Shown piece by piece: positions 34,826-43,216 of a DNA stretch of 64,000 bases (position 1 is its first letter; the number at the start of each line of letters is the position of its first letter). Source of the stretch: an uncultured Roseicyclus sp. (GTDB lineage: Bacteria > Pseudomonadota > Alphaproteobacteria > Rhodobacterales > Rhodobacteraceae). Position numbers and translations under genes: made by a program. Below the pieces are notes generated by a model, which searched no databases, was not told where the DNA came from, and worked only from the letters and a program-made list of their open reading frames with translations. The stretch spans positions 1 to 64,000 of the forward strand of contig CAKZPN010000027.1 of assembly GCA_937139335.1 (NCBI GenBank), read 5' to 3'.

Positions 34826-35878
34826 ATGCAGATGGAGATCGACTCTGCCGAACGCGGCAGGGAGGCGCGGCTCGTGGAGCCGCCGGCGCGGCTGAGTTCG
34901 CGGCAGAAGGCGGCTGTGGTGGTGCGGCTCTTGCTCAGCCAGGACGTGTCGCCCGGCCTCGACCGGCTCTCGCCCGAGATGCAGGCAGACCTGGCGCGCG
35001 CGATGGCGAGCCTCGGGCCGATCAGTCGCGCGACCCTGTCGGAGGTGGTGCGCGAATTCACGCAACGCCTCGACGGACTTGCGTTGACCGCGCCGAACGG
35101 CCTGGCCGCCGCGCTGGCATTGCTGGAGCCGCATATTTCCCCCATCGCCCGCGCGGGCCTGCGCGCCGAGGCCGAGGCGGGCGACCCCGCCGACCCCTGG
35201 ACGCGGCTGGCGGCGCTGGAGGCGGAGCGTCTGCGCCCGCTTCTGATGACCGAAAGCGCCGAGGTCGCGGCGATCCTGCTGTCGAAGCTGGCCGTGGCCA
35301 AGGCCGCCTCCCTGCTCGCCGGTCTGCCAGAGGGGCGCGCGCAGGTGATCGCGCATGCCGTCTCGCTGACCGCGACGGTGACGCCCGCGATGGTGGAGCG
35401 CATCGGCACGCATCTTCTGGGCCAGATGCAGGCCGACCCGGACCCCGCGTTCCGCGCCAGCCCGGTGGACCGCGTCGGCGCGATCCTGAACTCGGTCGGC
35501 AGCGCCTTGCGCGAAACGCTGCTCGGCGGGCTTGCGGCCCGCGACGCGGGTTTCGCCGATGACGTGCGCCGCGCGATCTTCACCTTTCAGCACATCCCCA
35601 AACGGGTGGAGCCGACCGACGTGCCGCGCATCCTGCGCCGGGTCGATCCCGACATGCTCACCCGTGCCATCGCCGCCGGGCTGGAGGAGGCGCCGCTGAC
35701 CGTGGAATTCCTGCTCGAGAACATGTCGAAGCGCCTCGCCGATCAGATCCGCGACGAGGCCGAGACCATGGGCAAGCCCCGGACCGAGGACGGCGAGGCC
35801 GCGATGGCCGAGGTCGTCACCGCGATCCGCGCGCTGGAGGAGGAGGGAGAGGTGCGACTGATTGCACCGGAGGACTGA
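34826..35878 (+). CDS. fliG: FliG-like flagellar motor switch protein
   Basis: A 350-residue FliG homologue. The N-domain contains LSSRQKAAVVVRLLLSQDVSPGLDRLSPEMQADLARAMASLGPIS. The middle and C-terminal domains include LLSKLAVAKAASLLAGLP, RAIFTFQHI, DVPRILRRVD and ENMSKRLADQIRDEAETMG, ending in EEEGEVRLIAPED. FliG forms the upper ring of the C-ring and generates torque against the stator. The C-terminal match is good. No other flagellar gene is near, so this is an orphan location. I chose the ATG at 34826; a TTG ten codons upstream opens the frame. Confidence 0.87.
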   Translation: MQMEIDSAERGREARLVEPPARLSSRQKAAVVVRLLLSQDVSPGLDRLSPEMQADLARAMASLGPISRATLSEVVREFTQRLDGLALTAPNGLAAALALLEPHISPIARAGLRAEAEAGDPADPWTRLAALEAERLRPLLMTESAEVAAILLSKLAVAKAASLLAGLPEGRAQVIAHAVSLTATVTPAMVERIGTHLLGQMQADPDPAFRASPVDRVGAILNSVGSALRETLLGGLAARDAGFADDVRRAIFTFQHIPKRVEPTDVPRILRRVDPDMLTRAIAAGLEEAPLTVEFLLENMSKRLADQIRDEAETMGKPRTEDGEAAMAEVVTAIRALEEEGEVRLIAPED

Positions 35879-35881
35879 CGC

Positions 35882-36358
35882 TCAGGCCTGCGCCGCCGCG
35901 CCGTCCTTGCCGTAGAGCGTCGCCGCCCGCGCCTCGAAGGCGCGCACGATGCGCTGCATCGCCTCGTGGAAGAACAATCCGGCCGCGCCCTGCAACAGCC
36001 GGTTGCGAAATTCGAAATCGACCGCGAAATGGATCTCGCAACCGTCCTGCCCCTCGGGCGGGTCGGCGAATTCCCACTTGGACATCATGTGCTTGAACGG
36101 CCCGTCGACATATTCCGTGTCGATCCGGCGGTCCTCTTCCCACAAGGTCACGCGGCTCAGGAAGCGTTCGCGGAACATCTTGAACCCGATCACGAGGTCC
36201 GCCAGCATCACCTCGTGGTCGCCCTCGGGCTCGACCGAGCGGACGCGCGACGCGCTGATCCAGGGGATGAACTGCGGATATTGCGCGACGTCGGCAACCA
36301 GGGCGTACATCTGATCCGCCGTGTAGGGCAGCCTGCGGGTCTCGGAATGGCTGGGCAT
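35882..36358 (-). CDS. RatA/COQ10-like START-domain protein
   Basis: A 158-residue polyketide-cyclase/START-fold protein. MPSHSETRRLPYTADQMYALVADVAQYPQFIPWISASRV is the standard N-terminus. VDGPFKHMMSKWEFAD and HFAVDFEFRNRLLQGAAGLFFHEAMQRIVRAFEARA complete the family pattern. Relatives are called ubiquinone-binding COQ10 (a chaperone for coenzyme Q) or RatA (reported in E. coli to block ribosome subunit joining). In alphaproteobacteria the COQ10 role seems more likely. No antitoxin gene is adjacent. It is convergent with fliG, 3 nt apart. Confidence 0.9.
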   Translation of the reverse strand: MPSHSETRRLPYTADQMYALVADVAQYPQFIPWISASRVRSVEPEGDHEVMLADLVIGFKMFRERFLSRVTLWEEDRRIDTEYVDGPFKHMMSKWEFADPPEGQDGCEIHFAVDFEFRNRLLQGAAGLFFHEAMQRIVRAFEARAATLYGKDGAAAQA

Positions 36359-36447
36359 GAATGCTTTCGTCTTTCGCCTGTGGTCTCCATGTCATAAAAG
36401 ATGGAGCCAAGTTCAAGGGGTTCGGGCCGGGTCGGCCGGGGGGCAAT

Positions 36448-37023
36448 ATGGCGCAGTCAGCACCGGGTTCGGCCGCGACGCCGGGCTACGAGGTCATCCA
36501 GATGATCTCGGCCAAATCCATCGCCGCCCGGATCGAGACGCTGGCGCGCAAGATCGAGGCGGATTTCGAGGGCACCGACAAGCTGGTGGTCGTGGGCCTG
36601 CTGCGCGGGTCCTTCGTGTTCATCGCCGACCTGGTGCGTGAGATCGACCTGCCGATCGAAGTCGATTTCCTCGAGGCGTCCAGCTACGGCAACGCGATGG
36701 CCAGCTCGCGCGAGGTGCGGATCCTCAAGGATCTGCGCGGCGAGATCGCCGGGCGCGACGTGCTGGTGGTCGAGGATATCGTCGACACCGGCCACACGCT
36801 GCACCACGTGGTGAAGCTGCTGCGCTCGCGCGAACCGGCGCGGCTCAAGACCATCGCGCTGCTCGACAAGCCGTCGCGGCGTGAGGTCGACATCAAGGCG
36901 GACTGGATCGGCTTCGAGATCCCGGACGAATTCGTGGTCGGCTACGGCATCGACTACGCCCAGCGCAACCGCAACCTGCCCTATATCGGCAAGGTGCGGA
37001 TGACGGAGGGGGGCGCGGTCTGA
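36448..37023 (+). CDS. hpt: hypoxanthine phosphoribosyltransferase
   Basis: A 191-residue purine-salvage enzyme converting hypoxanthine and PRPP to IMP. Signatures are [32 protein letters not shown], the PRPP-binding motif [17 protein letters not shown], and [28 protein letters not shown]. The N-terminal 20 residues ([18 protein letters not shown]) extend slightly beyond the usual start. GGGGGG lies upstream of the ATG. Its stop overlaps the start of a small membrane-protein gene by one base. Confidence 0.95.
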   Translation: MAQSAPGSAATPGYEVIQMISAKSIAARIETLARKIEADFEGTDKLVVVGLLRGSFVFIADLVREIDLPIEVDFLEASSYGNAMASSREVRILKDLRGEIAGRDVLVVEDIVDTGHTLHHVVKLLRSREPARLKTIALLDKPSRREVDIKADWIGFEIPDEFVVGYGIDYAQRNRNLPYIGKVRMTEGGAV

Positions 37024-37208
37024 TGCCGCCATTCCTGATGCGCATGATGCTGTGGCTGCGCCACCCGCCGTCGCGAAACCAGCAGATCGCCATCGCGGTG
37101 ATTGTCGGCGTCGGCGCCGGCGCGGCGGCGATCGAATGGGTTTTCGGCTGGCCCGACTGGCTGACCGCCGAGCGCGTGCCGCGCGGGCCGAGCCTCCGCG
37201 CGCCGTAA
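37023..37208 (+). CDS. small single-pass membrane protein
   Basis: A 61-residue product: a basic N-terminus ([20 protein letters not shown]), one hydrophobic segment (IAIAVIVGVGAGAAAIEWVFG), and a short C-tail. The start codon overlaps the hpt stop (TGATG), so translation is coupled to hpt. No assigned function. Its reality rests on the coupling and the clean membrane segment. Confidence 0.72.
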   Translation: MPPFLMRMMLWLRHPPSRNQQIAIAVIVGVGAGAAAIEWVFGWPDWLTAERVPRGPSLRAP

Positions 37209-37319
37209 CAAAGCCTTAACAAACTTCACAGAAAGGTTTGTTGACCCGTTACAGGGCCCGTCTACGCTGCGGTGCAAAGAAGATTTAACGCAACAACAGC
37301 CACCCAACGGGAGCTTTTC

Positions 37320-37784
37320 ATGTCGATCCGCACAAGTCTTTTCAGCCTCGCGACCCTTGCCGCAATCGCTGCCGGCGCCTCCGCCACGGCGCAGGACCTG
37401 CCAGCGCCCGTGATGGCGCGCCAGGGCCAGATGCAGGCGATGGCGATAAACGTCGGCATCGTCGGCAACATGGCCCGCGGCAACACCGAATATGATGCGG
37501 AGATGGCGCAGGCGGCGGCGAACAACCTGCTCGCGCTGTCGCAGATCGACCAGCGGTTCCACTGGCCCGAGGGCACCGACAATTTCGCGCTCGAAGGCAC
37601 CGCCGCGCTGCCGGCGATCTGGGAGAACCCGGACGGCTTCGCCGAGCGCTACATGACCTTCGGGACCGCGGCGCAGGGTCTGGCCGATGTCGCCGGCAAC
37701 GGGCTCGACGCGATGCGCGCGGCGGTGGGCCCGCTCGGCGGCTCGTGCGGCGGCTGCCACGACGATTTCCGCCAGTCGAACTGA
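37320..37784 (+). CDS. cytochrome c' (class II c-type cytochrome)
   Basis: A 154-residue precursor. A signal peptide (residues 1-25, cleaved near ATAQ) is followed by a four-helix-bundle type sequence (QMQAMAINVGIVGNMARG, DNFALEGTAALPAIWENPDGF, FGTAAQGLADVA). The haem-binding CGGCH sits at the C-terminus, the position diagnostic for class II cytochromes. These bind gases such as NO or act in electron transfer in the periplasm. GGAG precedes the ATG. A dihaem cytochrome gene follows in the same direction after 48 nt, suggesting an operon. Confidence 0.93.
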   Translation: MSIRTSLFSLATLAAIAAGASATAQDLPAPVMARQGQMQAMAINVGIVGNMARGNTEYDAEMAQAAANNLLALSQIDQRFHWPEGTDNFALEGTAALPAIWENPDGFAERYMTFGTAAQGLADVAGNGLDAMRAAVGPLGGSCGGCHDDFRQSN

Positions 37785-37832
37785 TGAGGACTCAAGGGCC
37801 GAGGGCGGTCACGCCCAGGCCCGCCTGATGAC

Positions 37833-38720
37833 ATGCGTCGCATCCTCTTGATCCTTGTCGCCCTGGGCCTCGTCGCCGCCGCCGCCGGCTGGGCCGTGAC
37901 CCGCCCCGCGACCGTGTCCGCGGCGGAGCTTGCGGGCCTGACCGGCGAGGCCGAGCGGGGCGAGGCGGTGTTCTGGGCCGCCGGTTGCGCGTCTTGCCAC
38001 GCCGAGGAGGAGGCCACCGGCGAGGACCGGCTGGTGCTGTCGGGGGGCCGGCAATTCCCCTCCGAGTTCGGCACCTTCGTTGCGCCCAATATCTCGATGC
38101 ACCCCGAAGCCGGGATCGGGGACTGGACCTTCGCGGAATTCGTGACCGCCTTGCAGGAAGGCACCAGCCCCGAGGGGCGGCATTATTACCCCGCTTTCCC
38201 CTACGCCTCCTACCGGCTGGCCGAACGGCGGGACCTCGCCGACCTCTGGGCATTCTGGCAGACGCTGCCGGCCTCGGACGTGGCGTCGCTGCCCCATGAC
38301 GTTGGCTTTCCCTTCTCGATCCGCCGCGCGGTGGGGGTCTGGAACCTGCTGAACCTTCAGGACGAGTTCACCGTCACCGGTGATCTGACCGAACAGCAGC
38401 AGCGCGGCCGCTACCTGGCGGAGGCGCTGGCCCATTGCGCCGAATGCCACACGCCGCGCGACGCGCTCGGCGGCCTCGACCGCTCCGCCTGGATGACCGG
38501 CGCGCCGAACCCGACCGGAACCGGCACGATCCCGGCGCTGACGCCGGACGAGCTGACCTGGTCGGAAGGCGAGATCGCGGCCTATCTCAACGACGGGTTC
38601 ACGCCCTCCTTCGACAGTGCGGGCGGGCACATGGTGTCGGTGATCCGCAACCTCTCGATGCTGACCGAGGACGACCGCGCGGCGCTTGCGGCTTACCTGA
38701 AGGCGCTGCCACCGGCCTGA
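37833..38720 (+). CDS. membrane-anchored dihaem cytochrome c
   Basis: A 295-residue protein with an uncleaved-looking N-terminal hydrophobic anchor (residues 4-21) and two class I haem sites: C52-A-S-C-H and C202-A-E-C-H. Between them are PNISMHPEAGIGDWTFAEFVTALQEG and RHYYPAFPYASYRL, typical of the cytochrome subunits of alcohol, gluconate or sorbose-type dehydrogenases. No dehydrogenase gene is adjacent, so the partner is unknown. It probably forms a transcription unit with the cytochrome c' gene upstream. Confidence 0.92.
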   Translation: MRRILLILVALGLVAAAAGWAVTRPATVSAAELAGLTGEAERGEAVFWAAGCASCHAEEEATGEDRLVLSGGRQFPSEFGTFVAPNISMHPEAGIGDWTFAEFVTALQEGTSPEGRHYYPAFPYASYRLAERRDLADLWAFWQTLPASDVASLPHDVGFPFSIRRAVGVWNLLNLQDEFTVTGDLTEQQQRGRYLAEALAHCAECHTPRDALGGLDRSAWMTGAPNPTGTGTIPALTPDELTWSEGEIAAYLNDGFTPSFDSAGGHMVSVIRNLSMLTEDDRAALAAYLKALPPA

Positions 38721-38832
38721 GCATGTCAATTGCGCAACAATCCGCCGCAGGGGGCGGGATTGTGGAAATCCCCACCTGCCAACCGACCCCAAGTCCTGTA
38801 TGTTCAAAGTGACTTCATACAGGATAAAGACA

Positions 38833-39750
38833 ATGGCCCAGCTCAGAACCCTCGTCTGCGGATCGCTGCTCGCCCTCGGCGCGACGCCGGCAATGACCCA
38901 ATCCTTGCCCGGCGGGATGTACGTGGAAGGCGAGATCGCGCTCGACCAGCTCTTCGTCGGCAGCGACAATGAAACCCTCGCCTACGGCGATGTCACGCTT
39001 GGGGGCAGTTTCGGCGCGGGCTCGCCCTTCGGGTTCATGCTCGGCTTCGACGTGATTTCCTTCGACAACTTCACCGAGGAAGCCTTCTACGGTGCGCTGA
39101 CCTGGTCGGTTGGCCCCGGAATGGTCTCGGTCGGCGTGCCGCGCTTCGTGGTGGACGACTACATCACCGCCCCCAACGCCGGCGGGACAGAGTTCCTGAC
39201 GCTGGTGCTGCCAACCCTGCCGCTGTCGGGCGGGAGCATCGCGCGCAACCTCTACCTTCTGGAAGACGACCTGGACATCCTCGGCCTGAGGTATGATGCC
39301 GACTATGGCGCGCTGAGCGTCGGCGCCTCCGCGCACCGCGTCAGTGTCCCGAACGACATCATCGCGGTGCTGAACTTCGCCGGCACCTACGATCTCGGCG
39401 ACACCGACCTGATGGGCGCCGTCGAGGTCATCACCGAGGACGGAAGCACGCGGGCCAACACCTACCTCGGCGCGACTTACGGCGTCGGCCAGTTCGGCGC
39501 CGGGGTTCTCTACACCAACTTTCAGCTTCCCGATGCGCTCGATGCGCTGTCGATCTGGGGCAGCTACGAGATCATCCCCGACCTGACGGCAACCGGGACG
39601 TACCAGTCCATCCTGGGCGAGGATTTCGACATCGTCGGAGTGGATGTCGAATACAGCCCCGGCGGAACCTTCTACGTGCGGGGCGGCGGCATCTTCGGTG
39701 ACCCCATCGGCGACGACATCTATTCCGTGGGCGTCGGCTACCGGTTCTGA
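38833..39750 (+). CDS. outer-membrane beta-barrel (porin-like) protein
   Basis: A 305-residue protein. The signal peptide is residues 1-23 (GATPAMTQS). The mature chain alternates amphipathic strands and short turns (YVEGEIALDQLFVG, DVTLGGSFGAGSPFGFMLGFDVISF, LMGAVEVITEDGS, NTYLGATYGVGQFGAGVLYTNF) and ends in the terminal-Phe signature DIYSVGVGYRF recognised by the BAM machinery. It resembles Rhodobacteraceae porin-like proteins. AGGA lies 8 nt upstream of the chosen ATG; an ATG 11 codons earlier is less likely. A strong terminator follows. Confidence 0.9.
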   Translation: MAQLRTLVCGSLLALGATPAMTQSLPGGMYVEGEIALDQLFVGSDNETLAYGDVTLGGSFGAGSPFGFMLGFDVISFDNFTEEAFYGALTWSVGPGMVSVGVPRFVVDDYITAPNAGGTEFLTLVLPTLPLSGGSIARNLYLLEDDLDILGLRYDADYGALSVGASAHRVSVPNDIIAVLNFAGTYDLGDTDLMGAVEVITEDGSTRANTYLGATYGVGQFGAGVLYTNFQLPDALDALSIWGSYEIIPDLTATGTYQSILGEDFDIVGVDVEYSPGGTFYVRGGGIFGDPIGDDIYSVGVGYRF

Positions 39751-39770
39751 GGTTTCGCAACGAGGATTGA

Positions 39771-39802
39771 ACGCCCGCCGTGCGCCCCACGGCGGGCGTT
39801 TT
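39771..39802 (+). terminator. rho-independent terminator
   Basis: A perfect 12-bp stem ACGCCCGCCGTG/CACGGCGGGCGT with a 5-nt loop, followed by TTTT. It ends the porin-like gene 20 nt after its stop. Confidence 0.9.
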
Positions 39803-39971
39803 GCATCAAGCGACGGTCCTTTCCGGCCCAAGTGTCGGCCGCGCTGGTTTCCCTGCGATCCCCTGCTTTTTAATCGCCTTTGAATCTTGCCGGTTCGACT
39901 GCAATTCCGTCACCTTTCGGCCGCAGACGCTGCCTAGTCGTCGCCGGATGCAACCCCAGGGAGAATCCGGA

Positions 39972-40541
39972 ATGCTGCCTTCGACCCGTGCTTTCGCCGC
40001 CTCCGAATCTGGCGCCGTCAGCGTCGATTTCGTCGTCTTGACCGCCGGGCTCTGCACCCTGGGGCTGGTGGCGGCCCTGGTGGTCACGGGCGGCATCCAG
40101 GACCTGTCGAATGATATCTCCGTCGCGATTTCCGAGGCGCGGGCGGAGGCAGCGGAAGAGGACGAGAGGCCGGACGAGGTGTTCCCCGTGGTGGACCCCG
40201 AAGTGGGTGCAGAAGAGCCGGCGGAAGACGTGCCGATGCCCACCGCCACGGCTTGGAACGGGCTGAAGGCGGGCAACTACTACGGCATGGGCGCCGTCGC
40301 AGCGCCGGGCAACACCGGCGTCGACCGGACTCTCGCGATTGGCTATGCCGCCGCAGATGCGCCCGCCGGCTTCAACTTCGACACGCCGCTTTTCGCGCCC
40401 TGGTCGAACAGCATCGTCTACACCAGCAACGACGGGGCCTATTTCTCGATCGACGGCGTGGTCTATCCGGCCGGCGATGGCGGAAGCTACCAGCAGAGCC
40501 AGTGGACCGCACCGCCCGTCGTGGCCTGGAACGGCAGCTGA
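39972..40541 (+). CDS. orphan Flp/TadE-like pilin-type protein
   Basis: A 189-residue protein. The N-terminus SESGAVSVDFVVLTAGLCTLGLVAALVVTGG follows the Flp/TadE pattern: a short basic leader, Gly-Ala before a negatively charged residue at about position 5 of the mature form, then a hydrophobic helix. The rest is an acidic linker and a C-terminal Gly/Tyr/Trp-rich domain, unlike canonical Flp, which is very short. No tad/cpa secretion genes are nearby, so any assembly would depend on a remote Tad system. Convergent with lipA. Confidence 0.75.
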   Translation: MLPSTRAFAASESGAVSVDFVVLTAGLCTLGLVAALVVTGGIQDLSNDISVAISEARAEAAEEDERPDEVFPVVDPEVGAEEPAEDVPMPTATAWNGLKAGNYYGMGAVAAPGNTGVDRTLAIGYAAADAPAGFNFDTPLFAPWSNSIVYTSNDGAYFSIDGVVYPAGDGGSYQQSQWTAPPVVAWNGS

Positions 40542-40550
40542 GCGCCGGCC

Positions 40551-41501
40551 CTAGCTGACGCCCAGCTTCTTCATCCGGTTCTCGCGCAGCCGGGCGAAAT
40601 CGTCGCCCGCGTGGTAGGACGACCGCGTGAGCGGCGTCGCCGAGACCATCAGGAACCCCTTGCCATAGGCCGATTTCTCGTAGGCCGCGAACTCGTCGGG
40701 ATGCACGAACCGGTCGACGGCATGGTGCTTTGGCGTCGGCTGAAGGTACTGGCCGATGGTCAGGAAATCGACATCCGCCGCGCGCATGTCGTCCATCACC
40801 TGCAGCACCTGCTGACGCTCTTCGCCAAGGCCGACCATGATCCCCGACTTGGTGAACATGGTCGGGTCCATCTCCTTCACCCGTTGCAGCAGGCGCAGCG
40901 AGTGGAAATAGCGCGCGCCATGCCGGACGCTCGGGTAGAGGCCGGGCACCGTCTCGAGGTTGTGGTTGAACACGTCCGGGCGTGCCTCGACCACTGTTTC
41001 CAGCACGCTCGGCGCGCATTTCAGGAAATCGGGCGTCAGGATCTCGATCGTGGTGTCGGGCGAGCGCTTGCGGATCGCGCGGATCGTCATCGCGAAATGC
41101 TCCGCCCCGCCATCTTCCAGATCGTCGCGGTCCACGCTGGTGATGACGACGTGGTTCAGCCCCAGCTTTGCCACCGCGTCGGCCACCCGCCCCGGCTCGA
41201 ACACGTCGAGCGCGTCGGGCCGGCCGGTGGCGATGTTGCAGAAGGAACAGCCGCGCGTGCAGATGTCGCCCATGATCATCATCGTGGCGTGGCCCTGCGA
41301 CCAGCATTCACCGGCGTTGGGACAGCCCGCTTCCTCGCAGACCGTCACCAGCTTGTGCTCGCGCATGATCCGGTGCGTTTCCTGGTAGCCCTTGCTGGTC
41401 GGCGCCTTCACCCGGATCCAGCTCGGCTTTTTCGGCTGGGCATTGTCCGGGCGGTGCGCCTTTTCGGGGTGGCGCTGGTCGGGGATCTTCAGATCGCGCA
41501 T
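40551..41501 (-). CDS. lipA: lipoyl synthase
   Basis: A 316-residue radical SAM enzyme that inserts two sulfurs into octanoyl groups to make lipoate. It carries both Fe-S motifs: the auxiliary cluster in [12 protein letters not shown] and the radical SAM motif CTRGCSFC. Other signatures are ATFMIMGD-like [39 protein letters not shown] and [10 protein letters not shown]. The start at 41501 has GAGG 8 nt upstream. The DUF6456 gene lies upstream on the same strand, 108 nt away. Confidence 0.97.
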   Translation of the reverse strand: MRDLKIPDQRHPEKAHRPDNAQPKKPSWIRVKAPTSKGYQETHRIMREHKLVTVCEEAGCPNAGECWSQGHATMMIMGDICTRGCSFCNIATGRPDALDVFEPGRVADAVAKLGLNHVVITSVDRDDLEDGGAEHFAMTIRAIRKRSPDTTIEILTPDFLKCAPSVLETVVEARPDVFNHNLETVPGLYPSVRHGARYFHSLRLLQRVKEMDPTMFTKSGIMVGLGEERQQVLQVMDDMRAADVDFLTIGQYLQPTPKHHAVDRFVHPDEFAAYEKSAYGKGFLMVSATPLTRSSYHAGDDFARLRENRMKKLGVS

Positions 41502-41609
41502 GGAATGGGCCTCGTTCCTCCGTGTGCCTCTTATGTAGCCCATCTTGTCCCGGTCTGCATGCGCATTTCCACACAGCCGTGTTGCGCGACATGCAGACGC
41601 GGGTCGCGT

Positions 41610-42767
41610 TCAGCCGCGGAGCGCCGGGACGAAGCCGTAGCGCTCCTCGTAATGGCGGAGCAGCCGTTGCAGCCCGATCTTCAGCACGATCTTGCCCGAG
41701 CGCGCTGACCAACCCAGCCTCCGCTCGGCGGATTCGAGCCCTTCGAGGAAACAGCAGACCCTGAGCACGACGTCGGCAAGCCCCGGCCCGAGGTCGTCCA
41801 GCGCGTCCGACACCCGGCGGCGGGCGGCACTCGGCCCCTCGCCCAGGCCCGCGTCGTTGAGGAAGCCGCCGCGGTCGCCGCCGGTCAGGAACCTGTCCCA
41901 GTTCTGGCCCACGCGCGGGCCCATCTGCGCGCGCTCGAAATCCTCGCGCAGCCGCTCGCCCGCCTGCACCAGCTCGGGGGTCAGGAACACCTTGCCGTCG
42001 CTCCCCTTGCGCCGCGCCAGCACTGCCAGCGGCGATTCGGCGAGGTTCACGCGCAGCGTTCGCGTCTTGCCCCCCTCGCCCACCTCGGCGCTGCCCCAGA
42101 CCGCGTGCTGCGCCTGGAACGGCGTCGTCGCCTCGGCAAAACCGAGCGCCGCCTGCCGGCGCTTGCGATCCTCGTCGAGCAGCCGGCGCAGCGCGGATTT
42201 GCCGGTGGCGGTGATGGTGTATTGCGCAATTCGGCCGGGCTTCAGGCACGAAATCCAGTCCTTCACCGCGAAGGCTTGGGCGACCGAGCGTTCGACCACG
42301 GCGGTGCGGGTCTGTTCGCCGTCGGGGCCGGGGCGCAGCACCACGGCCTTGTCGAGATCGCCGGCCACGGCCAGCACGGCATCGGTCTCGCACAGGCGGC
42401 GCAGGATGCGGCGGGCCTCGCGGGCAATCGTGCCTTCATCACCCAGCGGGGAGCGGAACGGGGCTGTCATGGGCATAGGCTCCTTTGCCTGAAATTCTGG
42501 GGCTGTCAGTTGTCCGGCCGCTGCGCCAAGCAGCGTCAGCGCCTCGTCGAGAAGCGGGTCGTCGCGGCGCGCCTCGATCCGGCGCACGCGGCGGCAGACG
42601 GTCGAGGGCGCCTCGCCCGCCGCCCGCGCGATGTGGCGCAGCGACTGGCCCGCCGCGGTATGGGCCAGGTATTGCTGCGCGGGCACCGGCAGCCAGCCGG
42701 GCAGGATGAACGGTGCGGCGGAATGATCAGGCATGGGGCTCCCCTGATCGGCCGTGGCCGATGGCAT
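41610..42767 (-). CDS. DUF6456 helix-turn-helix protein
   Basis: A 385-residue protein. Near residue 30-65, YLAHTAAGQSLRHIARAAGEAPSTVCRRVRRIEAR reads as a helix-turn-helix. A middle region resembles winged-helix (TGKSALRRLLDEDRKRRQAAL). The C-terminal 150 residues (LAVLARRKGSDGKVFLTPELVQAGERLREDFERAQMGPRVGQNWDRFL through GLQRLLRHYEERYG) match DUF6456, found in alphaproteobacteria. It is likely DNA-binding, targets unknown. GGAGGT lies 6 nt upstream of the chosen ATG. A perfect palindrome lies in the upstream divergent region, a possible autoregulatory site. Confidence 0.87.
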   Translation of the reverse strand: MPSATADQGSPMPDHSAAPFILPGWLPVPAQQYLAHTAAGQSLRHIARAAGEAPSTVCRRVRRIEARRDDPLLDEALTLLGAAAGQLTAPEFQAKEPMPMTAPFRSPLGDEGTIAREARRILRRLCETDAVLAVAGDLDKAVVLRPGPDGEQTRTAVVERSVAQAFAVKDWISCLKPGRIAQYTITATGKSALRRLLDEDRKRRQAALGFAEATTPFQAQHAVWGSAEVGEGGKTRTLRVNLAESPLAVLARRKGSDGKVFLTPELVQAGERLREDFERAQMGPRVGQNWDRFLTGGDRGGFLNDAGLGEGPSAARRRVSDALDDLGPGLADVVLRVCCFLEGLESAERRLGWSARSGKIVLKIGLQRLLRHYEERYGFVPALRG

Positions 42768-42846
42768 GGTTCCACCTCCCTCACGATTGGACAACGGCGC
42801 CAGAATTTCGCCGAATTGATTACTGATTGGTTAAAATATGTGGATA

Positions 42847-42867
42847 AAATGGAAATTGTTTCCATTT
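42847..42867. promoter_or_regulatory. perfect 9-bp-arm palindrome between divergent genes
   Basis: Arms AAATGGAAA (42847-42855) and TTTCCATTT (42859-42867) flank a central TTG. It lies in an AT-rich island (42816-42870) within the 204-bp gap between the DUF6456 and DUF6477 genes, whose base composition differs sharply from the surroundings. The size and symmetry suit a dimeric repressor. Confidence 0.65.
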
Positions 42868-42971
42868 CGTAAACGGATAGCGGGGGTGCGAACGGTGGAC
42901 AGGTCTGTGGGCAACACCCCGCCGACCGGGGGCAGGCTACGGGCACAGGTTCACGACGCCAGGAGGCCCCG

Positions 42972-43214
42972 ATGTCCGATCTCATTTCCACGCTGACGCA
43001 GATGCACCGCCCCGGACTGCTGCTGCGCGCAGCCCGCATGGCGGCGCTGACAGGCGACGCCGAGCGGCGCGCGCGGCGGCGCCCGGTGGGCGCGCTTCTG
43101 GCGGAGGAGGACAAGCTGAACGCGGCGCGGCTGGGCGGGGGGCTGGGCTACTCGCCGACCCGGCACGTCGAGGTGATGAGCGCGATCCTCTGCGCCGCGC
43201 GCTCGGTCAGCTAG
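42972..43214 (+). CDS. DUF6477 family protein
   Basis: An 80-residue basic protein beginning MSDLISTLTQMHRPGLLLRAARMA and continuing RRPVGALLAEEDKLNAARLGGGLGYSPTRHVEVMSAILCAAR, which matches DUF6477, a short Rhodobacteraceae family of unknown function. AGGAGG lies 6 nt before the ATG. It is divergent from the DUF6456 gene and convergent with the MttB-family gene, 2 nt apart. Confidence 0.88.
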   Translation: MSDLISTLTQMHRPGLLLRAARMAALTGDAERRARRRPVGALLAEEDKLNAARLGGGLGYSPTRHVEVMSAILCAARSVS

Positions 43215-43216
43215 CC

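Noticed and set aside
35882..36358. A toxin-antitoxin module (RatA)
   Set aside because: No antitoxin partner gene is adjacent. The protein fits the COQ10/START family, which alone does not make a toxin system.
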